From NCBI GenBank assembly GCA_011369465.1, contig DRQG01000106.1, forward strand, positions 1 to 47,010: 47,010 nt of DNA, in the 5' to 3' direction. Under the pieces are notes generated by a model. That model was given only the letters and a program-made list of their open reading frames with translations. It made no database searches and was not told where the DNA came from. Source of the DNA: Caldithrix abyssi. GTDB lineage: Bacteria > Calditrichota > Calditrichia > Calditrichales > Calditrichaceae. Within the stretch, counting starts at the first letter, position 1. Each line of letters opens with the position of its first letter. The position numbers and the translations under genes were made by a program. Positions 9,031 through 17,303 of this stretch are shown here, piece after piece.

Positions 9031-10256
9031 AATTCTTCTCCCACCAGTTTGGTTAAATGCGCCTTTTCTATTTGATAGTTGGTAAGCGAGCGTAAATAAC
9101 CGCTCTGGGTGTTAATCAGTGTTTGTTGGGCGTCTATAAACTGCAGATAGCCAATTTCGCCGACACTGTAACTTTTCTGGGCGATCCGGAACACTTCCTG
9201 GGCCTCGCTTAACAAACTGGTTTGATACAACCGCACTTCGTTTACCGCTTTCTGAAAATTTGCCATTGCCTGATGGAAATCCTTTGTAAGGCGAAGATTT
9301 TCGGCGCTCACAAAATAACGGGCCATGGAAAACCGGGCATTTTGTTCCTGAACACGTCCCTTTTGTCCGAAAAACCACAGGGGAAACGATAAACTGATAC
9401 CGCCTCCCCAAAAATCCTGGTCAGCGATTTTCTGTTTAAAGTAGGACAAGGATATTTGAGGTAAAAATCCGCCATAGGCCAGGCGGCTGGCATTTAGCGC
9501 GGCGAGCTGTTCCGTCTGAGCCGCTTTTAGAGCGGGATGAATTCTTATTCCGGGCTTCAGTTTTTCATATGAATATTCCTGAATTGCTTGCGGTATGGAA
9601 TCGGTAAGAACTATTTTTAACCGTTCGTCTTCTTTGAAGCCCAAAACCTGGCGCAAGCGAGCTATGGCTGCATCCAGGTTTTTTTCCTCACCATTCAATT
9701 GTTTATGGGCGTTGCCTAAGTTAACTTTTGCCTTTAGCACCGTTAGCCGGTCGGTCTCCCCCAATTCATAGCTGCGTTTAGACCGGTCGTAGAATTCCTG
9801 CGATAATTCCAAATTTTTACGAGCCAGGCCTAACAACTTTTCCTGTAACAGAACGTTGAAATAGGCCTGTTTAACCTGAAAAATCAATTCGCGTTTAAAT
9901 TCTTCCGTTCTGAACCGCTCACGCTGAATTTCTGCATTTAAGGATTTATGGCGGAAAATGTAATTGGTAGGAAAATCGAGGCTTTGTGATACATACACTC
10001 TCTTTTCGCCATAGCGCTTGAGCGGACTATTTTTAGGGATTTGTTCGACTTCTATCCCGAATTCCGGATTCTCAGGAATCATTTCCAGCCAGTAAACTCC
10101 TTTTTGCGCCTCAATTTTATCGTATTGCATGCGCAGCAGCGGATTCTGCTTAAGAGCAAGGGTTTCCGCTTCCGCCAGCGAAAGAGTCCTTGCTGTCTGG
10201 GCATATCCGCTTGAAAAATCAATAATCAGAAAAAGACTTAAAAGAAGTACTTTCAT
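9027..10256 (-). CDS. TolC/CusC-family outer-membrane efflux protein, copy 1
   Basis: Outer-membrane channel of 409 residues for the first tripartite pump. A signal peptide (MKVLLLSLFLIIDFSSGYAQ) is followed by two OEP repeats: the first includes LSLAEAETLALKQNPLL and SKRSYELGETDRLTVLKAKV, the second IAQKSYSVGEIGYLQFIDAQQTL. There is no lipobox cysteine, in contrast to the copy-2 protein. It is the first gene of the copy-1 pump set and overlaps the adaptor gene by four bases. CTCCTT on the plus strand about 10 bases upstream gives an AAGGAG ribosome-binding site. Confidence 0.92.
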   Translation of the reverse strand: MKVLLLSLFLIIDFSSGYAQTARTLSLAEAETLALKQNPLLRMQYDKIEAQKGVYWLEMIPENPEFGIEVEQIPKNSPLKRYGEKRVYVSQSLDFPTNYIFRHKSLNAEIQRERFRTEEFKRELIFQVKQAYFNVLLQEKLLGLARKNLELSQEFYDRSKRSYELGETDRLTVLKAKVNLGNAHKQLNGEEKNLDAAIARLRQVLGFKEDERLKIVLTDSIPQAIQEYSYEKLKPGIRIHPALKAAQTEQLAALNASRLAYGGFLPQISLSYFKQKIADQDFWGGGISLSFPLWFFGQKGRVQEQNARFSMARYFVSAENLRLTKDFHQAMANFQKAVNEVRLYQTSLLSEAQEVFRIAQKSYSVGEIGYLQFIDAQQTLINTQSGYLRSLTNYQIEKAHLTKLVGEEL

Positions 10257-10302
10257 AATGAATTATTCTCCTTGTCAAAGATTTTCTTTCTTCATCCCCT
10301 AA

Positions 10303-10325
10303 AACAGAATATTAATCATTCTGTT
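10303..10325 (-). other. perfect hairpin before pump set 1
   Basis: AACAGAAT and ATTCTGTT form an 8-bp perfect stem with a 7-base loop in the 91-base gap between the small exported-protein gene and the outer-membrane factor gene. Read on the minus strand it is followed by TTTT, so it could be a weak terminator/attenuator or an mRNA-processing site that adjusts expression of pump set 1. Confidence 0.4.
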
Positions 10326-10347
10326 TGTTGACGGATACGGAAGAGTT

Positions 10348-10677
10348 CTATATGACAAAGACCTGGAATAGCAGCCGGACAGGATTTTTTAAAATGAATT
10401 GATTTAATGAATGTATGATTGCACATCGTTGATACGAAGCCGGAAGCGTGTTGGATATATTAAAAATGCAGTTCCTGTTCACATGCTTTTTTGTGTCATT
10501 TCTTGAATCATTGTCGTCGCTCTTAATCTTTTTGGTAAGCAACAGACTGTAATCATGCTGAAGATGATATGCTTCATTTTTTACGGGGGCGCCAAATTCG
10601 GAGTGGACAAAAACAGCAGTAAAACTTAAAAGAAATAAAAGTATTACCGGTTGCAGTGCTTTTCTAAAAATTCTCAT
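10348..10677 (-). CDS. small exported protein ahead of pump set 1
   Basis: Hypothetical protein of 109 residues with a signal peptide or membrane anchor (about residues 7-25: LQPVILLFLLSFTAVFVHS) and a charged, His/Asp/Asn-containing middle (KSDDNDSRNDTKKHVNRNC). It ends in a hydrophobic stretch (NPVRLLFQVFVI). It holds the same place relative to its pump genes as the 143-residue protein at 16872 does for set 2, and both end in a similar LL-x-hydrophobic tail. I do not recognise a named family. Only a GGA five bases before the ATG marks the start. A periplasmic metal-related role is inference from position. Confidence 0.6.
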   Translation of the reverse strand: MRIFRKALQPVILLFLLSFTAVFVHSEFGAPVKNEAYHLQHDYSLLLTKKIKSDDNDSRNDTKKHVNRNCIFNISNTLPASYQRCAIIHSLNQFILKNPVRLLFQVFVI

Positions 10678-10708
10678 TTCGATCCAAGAAATGCTGATGA
10701 ATGATAAA

Positions 10709-10763
10709 TTTCCGGCAAGACAAACCCGATATTTGATTTAATCAATATTTATCCTGCCGGAAA
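10709..10763 (-). terminator. long hairpin after the second PII-like gene
   Basis: TTTCCGGCA and TGCCGGAAA form a 9-bp perfect stem whose interior contains a further AT-rich palindrome (TTGATTTAATCAA). It lies 39 bases past the stop of the PII-like gene, before the next small gene. No strong U-run follows on the minus strand, so it may be a partial terminator or a transcript-stabilising structure separating the two pump sets. Confidence 0.5.
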
Positions 10764-10801
10764 ATTAATTTTAATTACAACGGCTTAATAGGCGGCAGCT
10801 C

Positions 10802-11143
10802 TCACACCGCCACTTCTCCTCGTTCGCCGCTGCTTATGCGGATAGCGTCGCTTACTTCCGTGATGTATATCTTGCCATCTCCTTTTAATCCCGTGTGTGC
10901 ATTTGTTTGAATAACGGAGACCACCTCTTCCGCTATACTATCCAGGCAAAAGACTTCGATTTTGATGTGTTTCACAAAATCGTACAGTTCTTCTTCCACG
11001 GAAGGCGGTTCTTCGCATGCTCCTCCCCGTCCGCAGCCGCGTACATCCAGAATCGTCATCCCGCTTAGGCCCTTAATTTCATGCAGGGCCATGGTTACAA
11101 TGCTTAACTTATGCGGTTTTATATAAGCGATGATATGTTTCAT
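10802..11143 (-). CDS. PII-like signalling protein (RND-linked, copy 2)
   Basis: PII-superfamily protein of 113 residues. It starts MKHIIAYIKPHKL and keeps VRGCGRG before the T-loop, the B-loop TGLKGDGKIYI and the C-terminal RISSGERGEVAV. The T-loop is divergent, with GGACEEPPSVEEELYDF: two cysteines (in CGRGGAC) and several acidic residues, and no equivalent of GlnB Tyr51. This suits metal or redox sensing better than nitrogen sensing, but that is inference. AAGGAG lies 6 bases before the ATG. It follows the second RND gene by 63 bases, mirroring the first PII-RND pair; the two PII proteins are diverged paralogues rather than a recent duplication. Confidence 0.9.
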   Translation of the reverse strand: MKHIIAYIKPHKLSIVTMALHEIKGLSGMTILDVRGCGRGGACEEPPSVEEELYDFVKHIKIEVFCLDSIAEEVVSVIQTNAHTGLKGDGKIYITEVSDAIRISSGERGEVAV

Positions 11144-11206
11144 TACCGGCTCCTTACTATCTCTTTATAAATAAATGTTTTATTAATTTTGACATTGAAA
11201 ATATTT

Positions 11207-14200
11207 TTAGTCTAATCTTCTTTCCACGTTCAAATCGATTGCAAACCATTTATAGATGGCCGGGATAACCAGCAGGGTCAAAATTGTTGAAGTGATTAAC
11301 CCGCCGATGACAACCGTAGCCAACGGACGTTGTACTTCGCTGCCGGTTCCTGTGGAGAGAAGAAGCGGAATAAGACCCAATGCGGTGGTTAAAGCCGTCA
11401 TCAGAACCGGACGCAGACGCAGCATGGCTCCTTCAACCGAGGCTTTGTCCATAGGTACGCCGTCTTTCAGCAATTGATTGAGATAGGTAACCAGTACCAT
11501 GCCGTTTTCCAGGGCGATGCCAAACAAAGCGATAAAGCCCACTGATGAAGGCACGGATAAGTTTTGTCCGGTAATCCATAAACCGACTACCCCGCCTACC
11601 AAAGCCAGAGGGATGTTCAACAAAATCAAAAAAGTATTTTTTAGCGAATTGAAGCTGGAAAAAAGCAGCAAGAAAATAATCAACAGGGTGATAGGCACAA
11701 CAATTGCCAGACGTTTGTTGGCTTCCTGCTGTAAACGGAACTGTCCGCCCCAGGTTACCAGATATCCCGGGGGTAAATCCACATTTTCTTCAATCGCTTT
11801 TTGACCTTCTGCTACAAATGAGCCAATATCCCGGTCAACAACATTACTTTGAATCGTAATAAAACGCTGGCTGTTTTCACGTGTTATTTGCCTCGGACCG
11901 ATAACCTCTTTTATCTCAGCCAGTTGAGAAAGTGGAATTTTAATCCCTCCCGGGGCCCGGACCAGGATTTCACGAATCGCTTCAAGGGAATTGCGATATT
12001 CCGGTTTGTAACGCACCAGAATTTCAAAACGGCGTACGCCTTCGAATATCTGGCCGGCTGTTTCGCCGCCCACAGCAGCGCGGATAACCTGCTGCACATC
12101 TTCCACATTTAATCCATACCTTGCAATGGCATGTCGATCCACTTTGATCAACAACTGCGGCGTCCCGCTAATCTGATCGGCTTGTACGTCGGCAGCTCCC
12201 GGGACCTTGTTAATTACCCGGACGATTTCATCTGCTTTTTCCTTAAGCACATCCAGATTATCGCCAAAAAGTTTGATGGCCAGTTCGGCCCGTACGCCTT
12301 CCAGTAACTCATCCACTGTCATCTGAATGGGCTGGGTGATATTGGTTAAGACACCCGGAACATTGCCCACATGGTCACGAATTATTTTTTCCAGATCAGC
12401 CTGGGTCTCGGCCGATCGCCACTCGTCTTTAGGCTTAAGAAGAACGTACATTTCTGCGCTGTTTATCGGATCTGTATGCGCCCCAACTTCCCCGCGTCCG
12501 ATCCGGGTCACCACCCCGTTCACTTCCGGAATTTTCATTAAACGGCGTTCTACAATCTGTGTAATGCGTGTACTTTCTTTAAGAGATATGGACGGCGCCA
12601 TTGTCAACCGTAAAATAACGGTTCCTTCCTGCAAAGTAGGTGTAAATTCCGAACCAAGTCTGGGGAAAATAGCCGTGCCGATCAGAACCAGAACTATAGC
12701 AAGAGATATCGCCGCTCCACGTCTTCGTACGAAGAATAGAATCAAAGGCTTGTAAAATTTTAACAGCAAGCGTACAATAAAATTTTCACCGCTCTGCGAT
12801 TCCGATTTTACTTTTTTCGGACGGCGCATAAAAATATCGGATAAAACAGGCGCCAGGAAAATGGCAAAAACCAAAGATCCCAACATCGCCAAAGACACTG
12901 TATAGGCCAATGGTTTAAAGGTTTTACCCTCAACACCCTGCAGGGTAAAAAGCGGTAAAAATACAACAATTATGATAGATATGGCAAAGAGGATAGGCCG
13001 GGCCACTTCTACACATGCCCGGGCAATGACGTGAATGCGCGGTTCGCCCGGCTTTGACTGTCGCAACATGCGATCGACATTTTCCACCATCACTATTGTT
13101 CCGTCAACCATCATTCCTATGGCTATTGCCAACCCTCCGAAGGACATCAGGTTAACGGATATACCGAAATAATACATGCCGATCATAGCGAAAAGGATGG
13201 AAAAAGGAATTGATATGGATACAACCACACTGGGTCGGAAAGAACCCATAAACACCAAAAGAATAATAGCAACAAGTATGATGCCCTGCAGCAGCGCATC
13301 CGTAACCGTTTTAACGCTGGCTTCCACCAGTGATTTTTGTTGATAGTAGGGAACAATTTTTATGCCCGGCGGCAGGATACTATTAATCTCTTCCATTTTC
13401 TTTTCAACACGTTCAATAACGGTGGACGAATTGCTGCCGTAAAGTTTTACTACCATTCCCGAAACAACTTCTTCTATCCCGTTACGTGTTTGCACTCCAC
13501 GACGAACCGCCCCGCCGATTTTAACATCAGCCAGTTGTTTCAGGAAAATCGGTATACCGTCTTTGGCCTTGATGATGATGTTTTCAATGTCTTCTATATT
13601 ATGGGCCAGCCCTACAGATCGGACAATAAATTCTTCGGCATTCCTTTCGATAAATTGGGCGCCGACATTGAGATTGTTGGATTTGATGCGTTCAATCAAC
13701 TCGTTAATTGTGATATCATAGCGCAGTAAAGCATCGGGATCAACTACAACATGGAACTGTTTTTCCCATCCGCCAATACCCAATACTTCGGTAACGCCGG
13801 GTACGGTTTGTAACTGAAATTTTATCAACCAATCCTGAATGGTACGCAATTCGGTAAGCGAATACTGTCCCGTTGTATCGTCAAGGTAGTAAAAAAGAAT
13901 TAAGCCCATGCCTGTAGAAATCGGCCCCATTTGCGGGTCGCCAAAACCTTCGGGGATTTGTTCACGGGCCTCTTGCAACCTTTCGTTTACTAACTGACGG
14001 GCAAAGTAAATATCCGTACCATCGTTAAAATATATATTTACCACCGATAACCCGAAATTGGACACCGAACGTATTTTTTCCAGATTTGGCAAACCGTTCA
14101 TAGCCACTTCTACCGGAAAGGTAACGTATTTTTCGATTTCCTCGGGGGCCAAACCCTCCGTTTCGGTGAAAACCTGAACCAGGGCCGGGGATACATCAGG

Positions 14201-14314
14201 AAAAGCGTCGATGGGTAGCTGGCGGTAACTGTACCAACCGCCGGCCAAGACTAATATGCCCAGCACCAACAGGAGCAATTTATTTCTTAATACAAATTGA
14301 ATTATTTTCTGCAT
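11207..14314 (-). CDS. heavy-metal RND efflux pump (CzcA/CusA family), copy 2
   Basis: RND transporter of 1035 residues, colinear with copy 1 (LPIDAFPDVSPALVQVFTE, AIGMMVDGTIVMVEN, NITQPIQMTVDELLEGV, LFGIALENGMVLVTYLNQ). TM4 again has a single Asp followed by Gly. Positions of the CusA copper methionines are Ala (TMAPS) and Ser (INSAEMYVLLKP), pointing to a divalent cation. Many stretches are identical to copy 1, but differences are spread over the whole length, indicating an old duplication or separate acquisition. Spacing to the adaptor stop is 18 bases; GGAG lies about 11 bases upstream of the ATG. Confidence 0.95.
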   Translation of the reverse strand: MQKIIQFVLRNKLLLLVLGILVLAGGWYSYRQLPIDAFPDVSPALVQVFTETEGLAPEEIEKYVTFPVEVAMNGLPNLEKIRSVSNFGLSVVNIYFNDGTDIYFARQLVNERLQEAREQIPEGFGDPQMGPISTGMGLILFYYLDDTTGQYSLTELRTIQDWLIKFQLQTVPGVTEVLGIGGWEKQFHVVVDPDALLRYDITINELIERIKSNNLNVGAQFIERNAEEFIVRSVGLAHNIEDIENIIIKAKDGIPIFLKQLADVKIGGAVRRGVQTRNGIEEVVSGMVVKLYGSNSSTVIERVEKKMEEINSILPPGIKIVPYYQQKSLVEASVKTVTDALLQGIILVAIILLVFMGSFRPSVVVSISIPFSILFAMIGMYYFGISVNLMSFGGLAIAIGMMVDGTIVMVENVDRMLRQSKPGEPRIHVIARACVEVARPILFAISIIIVVFLPLFTLQGVEGKTFKPLAYTVSLAMLGSLVFAIFLAPVLSDIFMRRPKKVKSESQSGENFIVRLLLKFYKPLILFFVRRRGAAISLAIVLVLIGTAIFPRLGSEFTPTLQEGTVILRLTMAPSISLKESTRITQIVERRLMKIPEVNGVVTRIGRGEVGAHTDPINSAEMYVLLKPKDEWRSAETQADLEKIIRDHVGNVPGVLTNITQPIQMTVDELLEGVRAELAIKLFGDNLDVLKEKADEIVRVINKVPGAADVQADQISGTPQLLIKVDRHAIARYGLNVEDVQQVIRAAVGGETAGQIFEGVRRFEILVRYKPEYRNSLEAIREILVRAPGGIKIPLSQLAEIKEVIGPRQITRENSQRFITIQSNVVDRDIGSFVAEGQKAIEENVDLPPGYLVTWGGQFRLQQEANKRLAIVVPITLLIIFLLLFSSFNSLKNTFLILLNIPLALVGGVVGLWITGQNLSVPSSVGFIALFGIALENGMVLVTYLNQLLKDGVPMDKASVEGAMLRLRPVLMTALTTALGLIPLLLSTGTGSEVQRPLATVVIGGLITSTILTLLVIPAIYKWFAIDLNVERRLD

Positions 14315-14332
14315 ATTCTTTTAACTCCGTTT

Positions 14333-15316
14333 TTAATGTCCGTGACCTTCGCCCAATTCGCTTTTTTGTAATTCTGCTTTTATCGTAAATCCGCCTTTTG
14401 ATACATATTCCTGACCAGCCTGAAGACCAGCTATAATTTCCACGGAATAAGTGTTACTGCGTCCGACGGATACGGGCTGCGGTTTGAATCCTTCGTCGGT
14501 TTTAATAAAGACAACCGTTTGGTTTTCAAAATTTTCCAGAGCTGTCTTAGGTACAATTATATCCACTTCCATTTCCTCTTTTACTACGGTCGCGTTCACG
14601 AATAGTCCCGGACGCCAACGACCGTCCGGATTGGGTAGTACGACCCGCGCTGTCGCCGTTCGGGTCATCTCGTCAACAACCGGACTGATATAGGATATCA
14701 CTCCCACTGCTTCTTTTATTCCATAGCCGGCGGATATAGTTGCTTTCCGACCTATTTTTACGTAAGGCAAGTCTTTTTGATATACATTTAAATTAGCCCA
14801 AACATGGCTTAAATCCGCAATGAGAAAGGCATGCCTGGCATCATTTACCACCTCGCCCAGCGTTAAATGCATCTCAATTACTGTGCCGTTAATCAGCGAC
14901 TTGACCTCATAAGGCACCAAGCTCTCGTTGCTTTCGATAATGGCTAATACTTCACCCTTCTTCACTTTATCACCGATTTTTTTCCGAACATTTTTTACAA
15001 TACCGGGAAAGCGCGGAAAGATATGTGCCAACCGGTCCGGATCGATTACGATTTCGCCGGTGAGATCGATATGTACCTGCAATTTCCCTGGTCCGGCAAC
15101 GGCTGTTTCGATCCCGAACTCCTTTAGTTCCTCCGCAGAAAACCGGACAATTTCTTCCTGTTCATGCCCTTCTTCTTCCATAGATTCTTCCTTATGGGTA
15201 TCCTTTGTTTTTTCAGCATCAGACCCGTTCGCACAACTTTGTAACAATACAACGGCGGTAGTAACAAAAACTGCCAATAATCCATTCAAGAATATAGTTT
15301 TAAATCTATTTTTCAT
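14333..15316 (-). CDS. hairpin-less RND periplasmic adaptor lipoprotein, copy 2
   Basis: Membrane-fusion protein of 327 residues, about 70 shorter than copy 1. A lipobox (LLQSC) gives a lipidated Cys at residue 28, followed by an acidic/His linker (DTHKEESMEEEGHEQEE). The first lipoyl half (VKNVRKKIGDKVKKGEVLAIIES) runs almost directly into the second (YEVKSLINGTVIEMHLTLGE), so the long alpha-helical hairpin that normally reaches the outer-membrane factor is absent. The beta-barrel and membrane-proximal domains are present, and the protein ends in GEGHGH, a possible metal-binding tail. It lies between the RND gene (18 bases) and the outer-membrane factor gene (35 bases). Confidence 0.9.
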   Translation of the reverse strand: MKNRFKTIFLNGLLAVFVTTAVVLLQSCANGSDAEKTKDTHKEESMEEEGHEQEEIVRFSAEELKEFGIETAVAGPGKLQVHIDLTGEIVIDPDRLAHIFPRFPGIVKNVRKKIGDKVKKGEVLAIIESNESLVPYEVKSLINGTVIEMHLTLGEVVNDARHAFLIADLSHVWANLNVYQKDLPYVKIGRKATISAGYGIKEAVGVISYISPVVDEMTRTATARVVLPNPDGRWRPGLFVNATVVKEEMEVDIIVPKTALENFENQTVVFIKTDEGFKPQPVSVGRSNTYSVEIIAGLQAGQEYVSKGGFTIKAELQKSELGEGHGH

Positions 15317-15351
15317 TTTACTTTTCCTCTATTCCTTTTATTTAACATCAT

Positions 15352-16695
15352 CTATTTTACATTTGCCAGGCTATGGCCTGTCAGCCTTTCGATATCTGCC
15401 ACCGTTTGATTAAATTCCGTTAAAGAATTTAAATATCTGACACGTGCCTCAAACAGGGTTCTTTGGGCAACAAGAACGTCAATAGAGGCAAATTTTCCCA
15501 TTAAATACCCCTGCTTAATCACTTCAAAAGCCTCACCTGCATCCGGTATTATTTCCTCTTTTAGCGTTATGGCCTCATTGTACAAAGCAGATAGCTGTTG
15601 ATAGCTTTCCGCAAGTCGGGTTTTAATCGAGGTTTCCGTAGTACGTCGCTGTTGTTCTGCTTTCCTTACCTGGTATTCCGCTTCCTGAACAGCACCCTGG
15701 TTACGGTTGAAAACCGGCAGAGGTATGGAGAACCCCACCACAAAAGCGTTGTCTTTACTCTCATTCAGATAGCGGTAACCGCCCCTGACAAATGGGTCAG
15801 GAACAGCGCGGGCCTTTTCCAGTTCCTTTACCGCCCGCCGTTCTTCCATTTCCACAGTCCAACGCATGAGATCCGGATTATCAACAATTAAGGCCATAAG
15901 TTTTTCCAAAGGCGGAATGTCCGGCGGAATATCTAATTTACCCTTCACCGATTGGAACTCCGGCGAAACGCTACCCCAGGTTGCCGCCAGCCTTTGCCTG
16001 GCTGCTTTTAATTCACGGCGGGCTCTTTTCAGTTCAATATCCGTGACCGAGAGTTCTACCTGCGCACGCGCCAATTCTGCCGGAGATATTTTACCGGCCT
16101 TAACGCGGCTGGAAATTGTCTTGACAAATTCGGTTGCAAGTTCGTGTAACTCCTCATAAACTTTAATTCGTTCCTGGGAGGCAAGCATAAACGTAAAGGC
16201 GCTAACCACTTCTGTAAATACATCCAAACGTTTTGCCTCATAATCCCAGTTGGCCAAATCACTTTGCAAAGCTGCTACTTTGGTTCGTTTTTCCCGTTTA
16301 CCGGCCAGTTGAATTAATTGCCCAAGAGAAATGGTCGTTTCGGAAGAGTTCAAGGATTTATAAAGGCCGCTGCCAAACAAATTTTCCATCTCAACGTCCA
16401 ATTCGGGATTGGGCAAAAGACTCTCCTGCCAGGTTCTGGCTTCCCGAGCTTTTATTTCCGAATAATAAACCTTTAATCCGGGATTATTATCCAGAGCCAG
16501 CTTTACGGCATCAATAAGAGAAATCGTATCGCCGACCTGAATCGTGCCGGTTGTTAAAGTATCCGTTTGTTTCGGCTGTTCCGCTAACAGTGGCGTTTCA
16601 GCAATAGGGACGGCTGCCCGCCGGGAAGACCCGCAGCTTAACAATAACAATGCTGCCGTTCCAAACGACACAACTGTGATTATAGTTTTGTTCAT
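15352..16695 (-). CDS. TolC/CusC-family outer-membrane efflux lipoprotein, copy 2
   Basis: Outer-membrane channel of 447 residues for the second pump. The signal sequence ends in LLLLSC, a good lipobox, so this copy is probably lipidated like CusC/OprM. OEP repeats are visible: ISLIDAVKLALDNNPGL near the N terminus, SSRVKAGKISPAELARAQVEL in the first half, and IKQGYLMGKFASIDVLVAQRTLFEARV near the C terminus. GGAG stands 8 bases upstream of the ATG. It is the first pump gene after the ArsR and small-protein pair, with a 176-base gap holding two hairpins (16741-16758 and 16775-16794) that may tune read-through. Confidence 0.92.
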   Translation of the reverse strand: MNKTIITVVSFGTAALLLLSCGSSRRAAVPIAETPLLAEQPKQTDTLTTGTIQVGDTISLIDAVKLALDNNPGLKVYYSEIKAREARTWQESLLPNPELDVEMENLFGSGLYKSLNSSETTISLGQLIQLAGKREKRTKVAALQSDLANWDYEAKRLDVFTEVVSAFTFMLASQERIKVYEELHELATEFVKTISSRVKAGKISPAELARAQVELSVTDIELKRARRELKAARQRLAATWGSVSPEFQSVKGKLDIPPDIPPLEKLMALIVDNPDLMRWTVEMEERRAVKELEKARAVPDPFVRGGYRYLNESKDNAFVVGFSIPLPVFNRNQGAVQEAEYQVRKAEQQRRTTETSIKTRLAESYQQLSALYNEAITLKEEIIPDAGEAFEVIKQGYLMGKFASIDVLVAQRTLFEARVRYLNSLTEFNQTVADIERLTGHSLANVK

Positions 16696-16740
16696 CCAAT
16701 GTCTCCGTTACATTTATGTTCTACTATGCTAAGTCTATAG

Positions 16741-16794
16741 CCGGATATATTTATCCGGATTGAATATCTTTTTTGCGGGAATTTTACTTCCCAC
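16741..16794 (-). other. two hairpins in the gap before pump set 2
   Basis: CCGGATA/TATCCGG (7-bp stem, 4-base loop, 16741-16758) and GCGGGAA/TTCCCAC (7 pairs with one G-T, 16775-16794) lie in the 176-base gap between the small exported-protein gene and the outer-membrane factor gene. Neither is followed by a U-run on the minus strand, so they are not convincing terminators. They may stabilise or process the arsR transcript. Confidence 0.35.
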
Positions 16795-16871
16795 AACAAT
16801 ATTAATATGATGAATTATTATCAGAGCGGTCTATAAATAAGTGACCTTTTCTGTATTTATGGACTGAGGAA

Positions 16872-17303
16872 TCAAATGAGGATAATAGTACTTTGTAATA
16901 ATCTATGACTTGATTGCGAAAATGATTTTGTGATATGTGATTCAAAAAACTGCTTGGTATTAGCCATCTGTATAGCGTTATAAAGCCTTATGTAACTTAG
17001 GTTATGAACTTTCTGAACTTGTTTTTTCGTAACTTCGGAGGCATAGGCCGGATGAAAATGCAGACTCAAATCCGTGCATTCCATATTATGGGTTTCCGAA
17101 TGTCCGGAAGTAGTAGCGCTTAATACTCGGTTATTTACCAAGCTGCTATGCTCGCAAATTCCCTGACTATCCCGCCATTCGAATGCGATATGATCGTCAT
17201 CGCCAAAACACAATACGATATTTGGCAAAGCCACCTGGAAATATGCGGTTTGCAGTAATAATGCCAGAATTAAGAATCCGTAAAGAATTTTATTCGCTCT
17301 CAT
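16872..17303 (-). CDS. small exported His/Cys-containing protein ahead of pump set 2
   Basis: Hypothetical protein of 143 residues. An N-terminal hydrophobic segment (residues 7-26) acts as signal or anchor. The rest is rich in possible metal ligands: VLCFGDDDHIAFEW, GICEHSS, HSETHNMEC and LHFHPAYAS. Short proteins with an LCxGDDGHxAIE-like motif are, from memory, common beside heavy-metal efflux genes of Gram-negative bacteria, but I know no defined function. Its ATG overlaps the arsR stop codon (ATGA), so it is translationally coupled to the repressor. A periplasmic metal-binding or sensing role is inference. Confidence 0.75.
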   Translation of the reverse strand: MRANKILYGFLILALLLQTAYFQVALPNIVLCFGDDDHIAFEWRDSQGICEHSSLVNNRVLSATTSGHSETHNMECTDLSLHFHPAYASEVTKKQVQKVHNLSYIRLYNAIQMANTKQFFESHITKSFSQSSHRLLQSTIILI

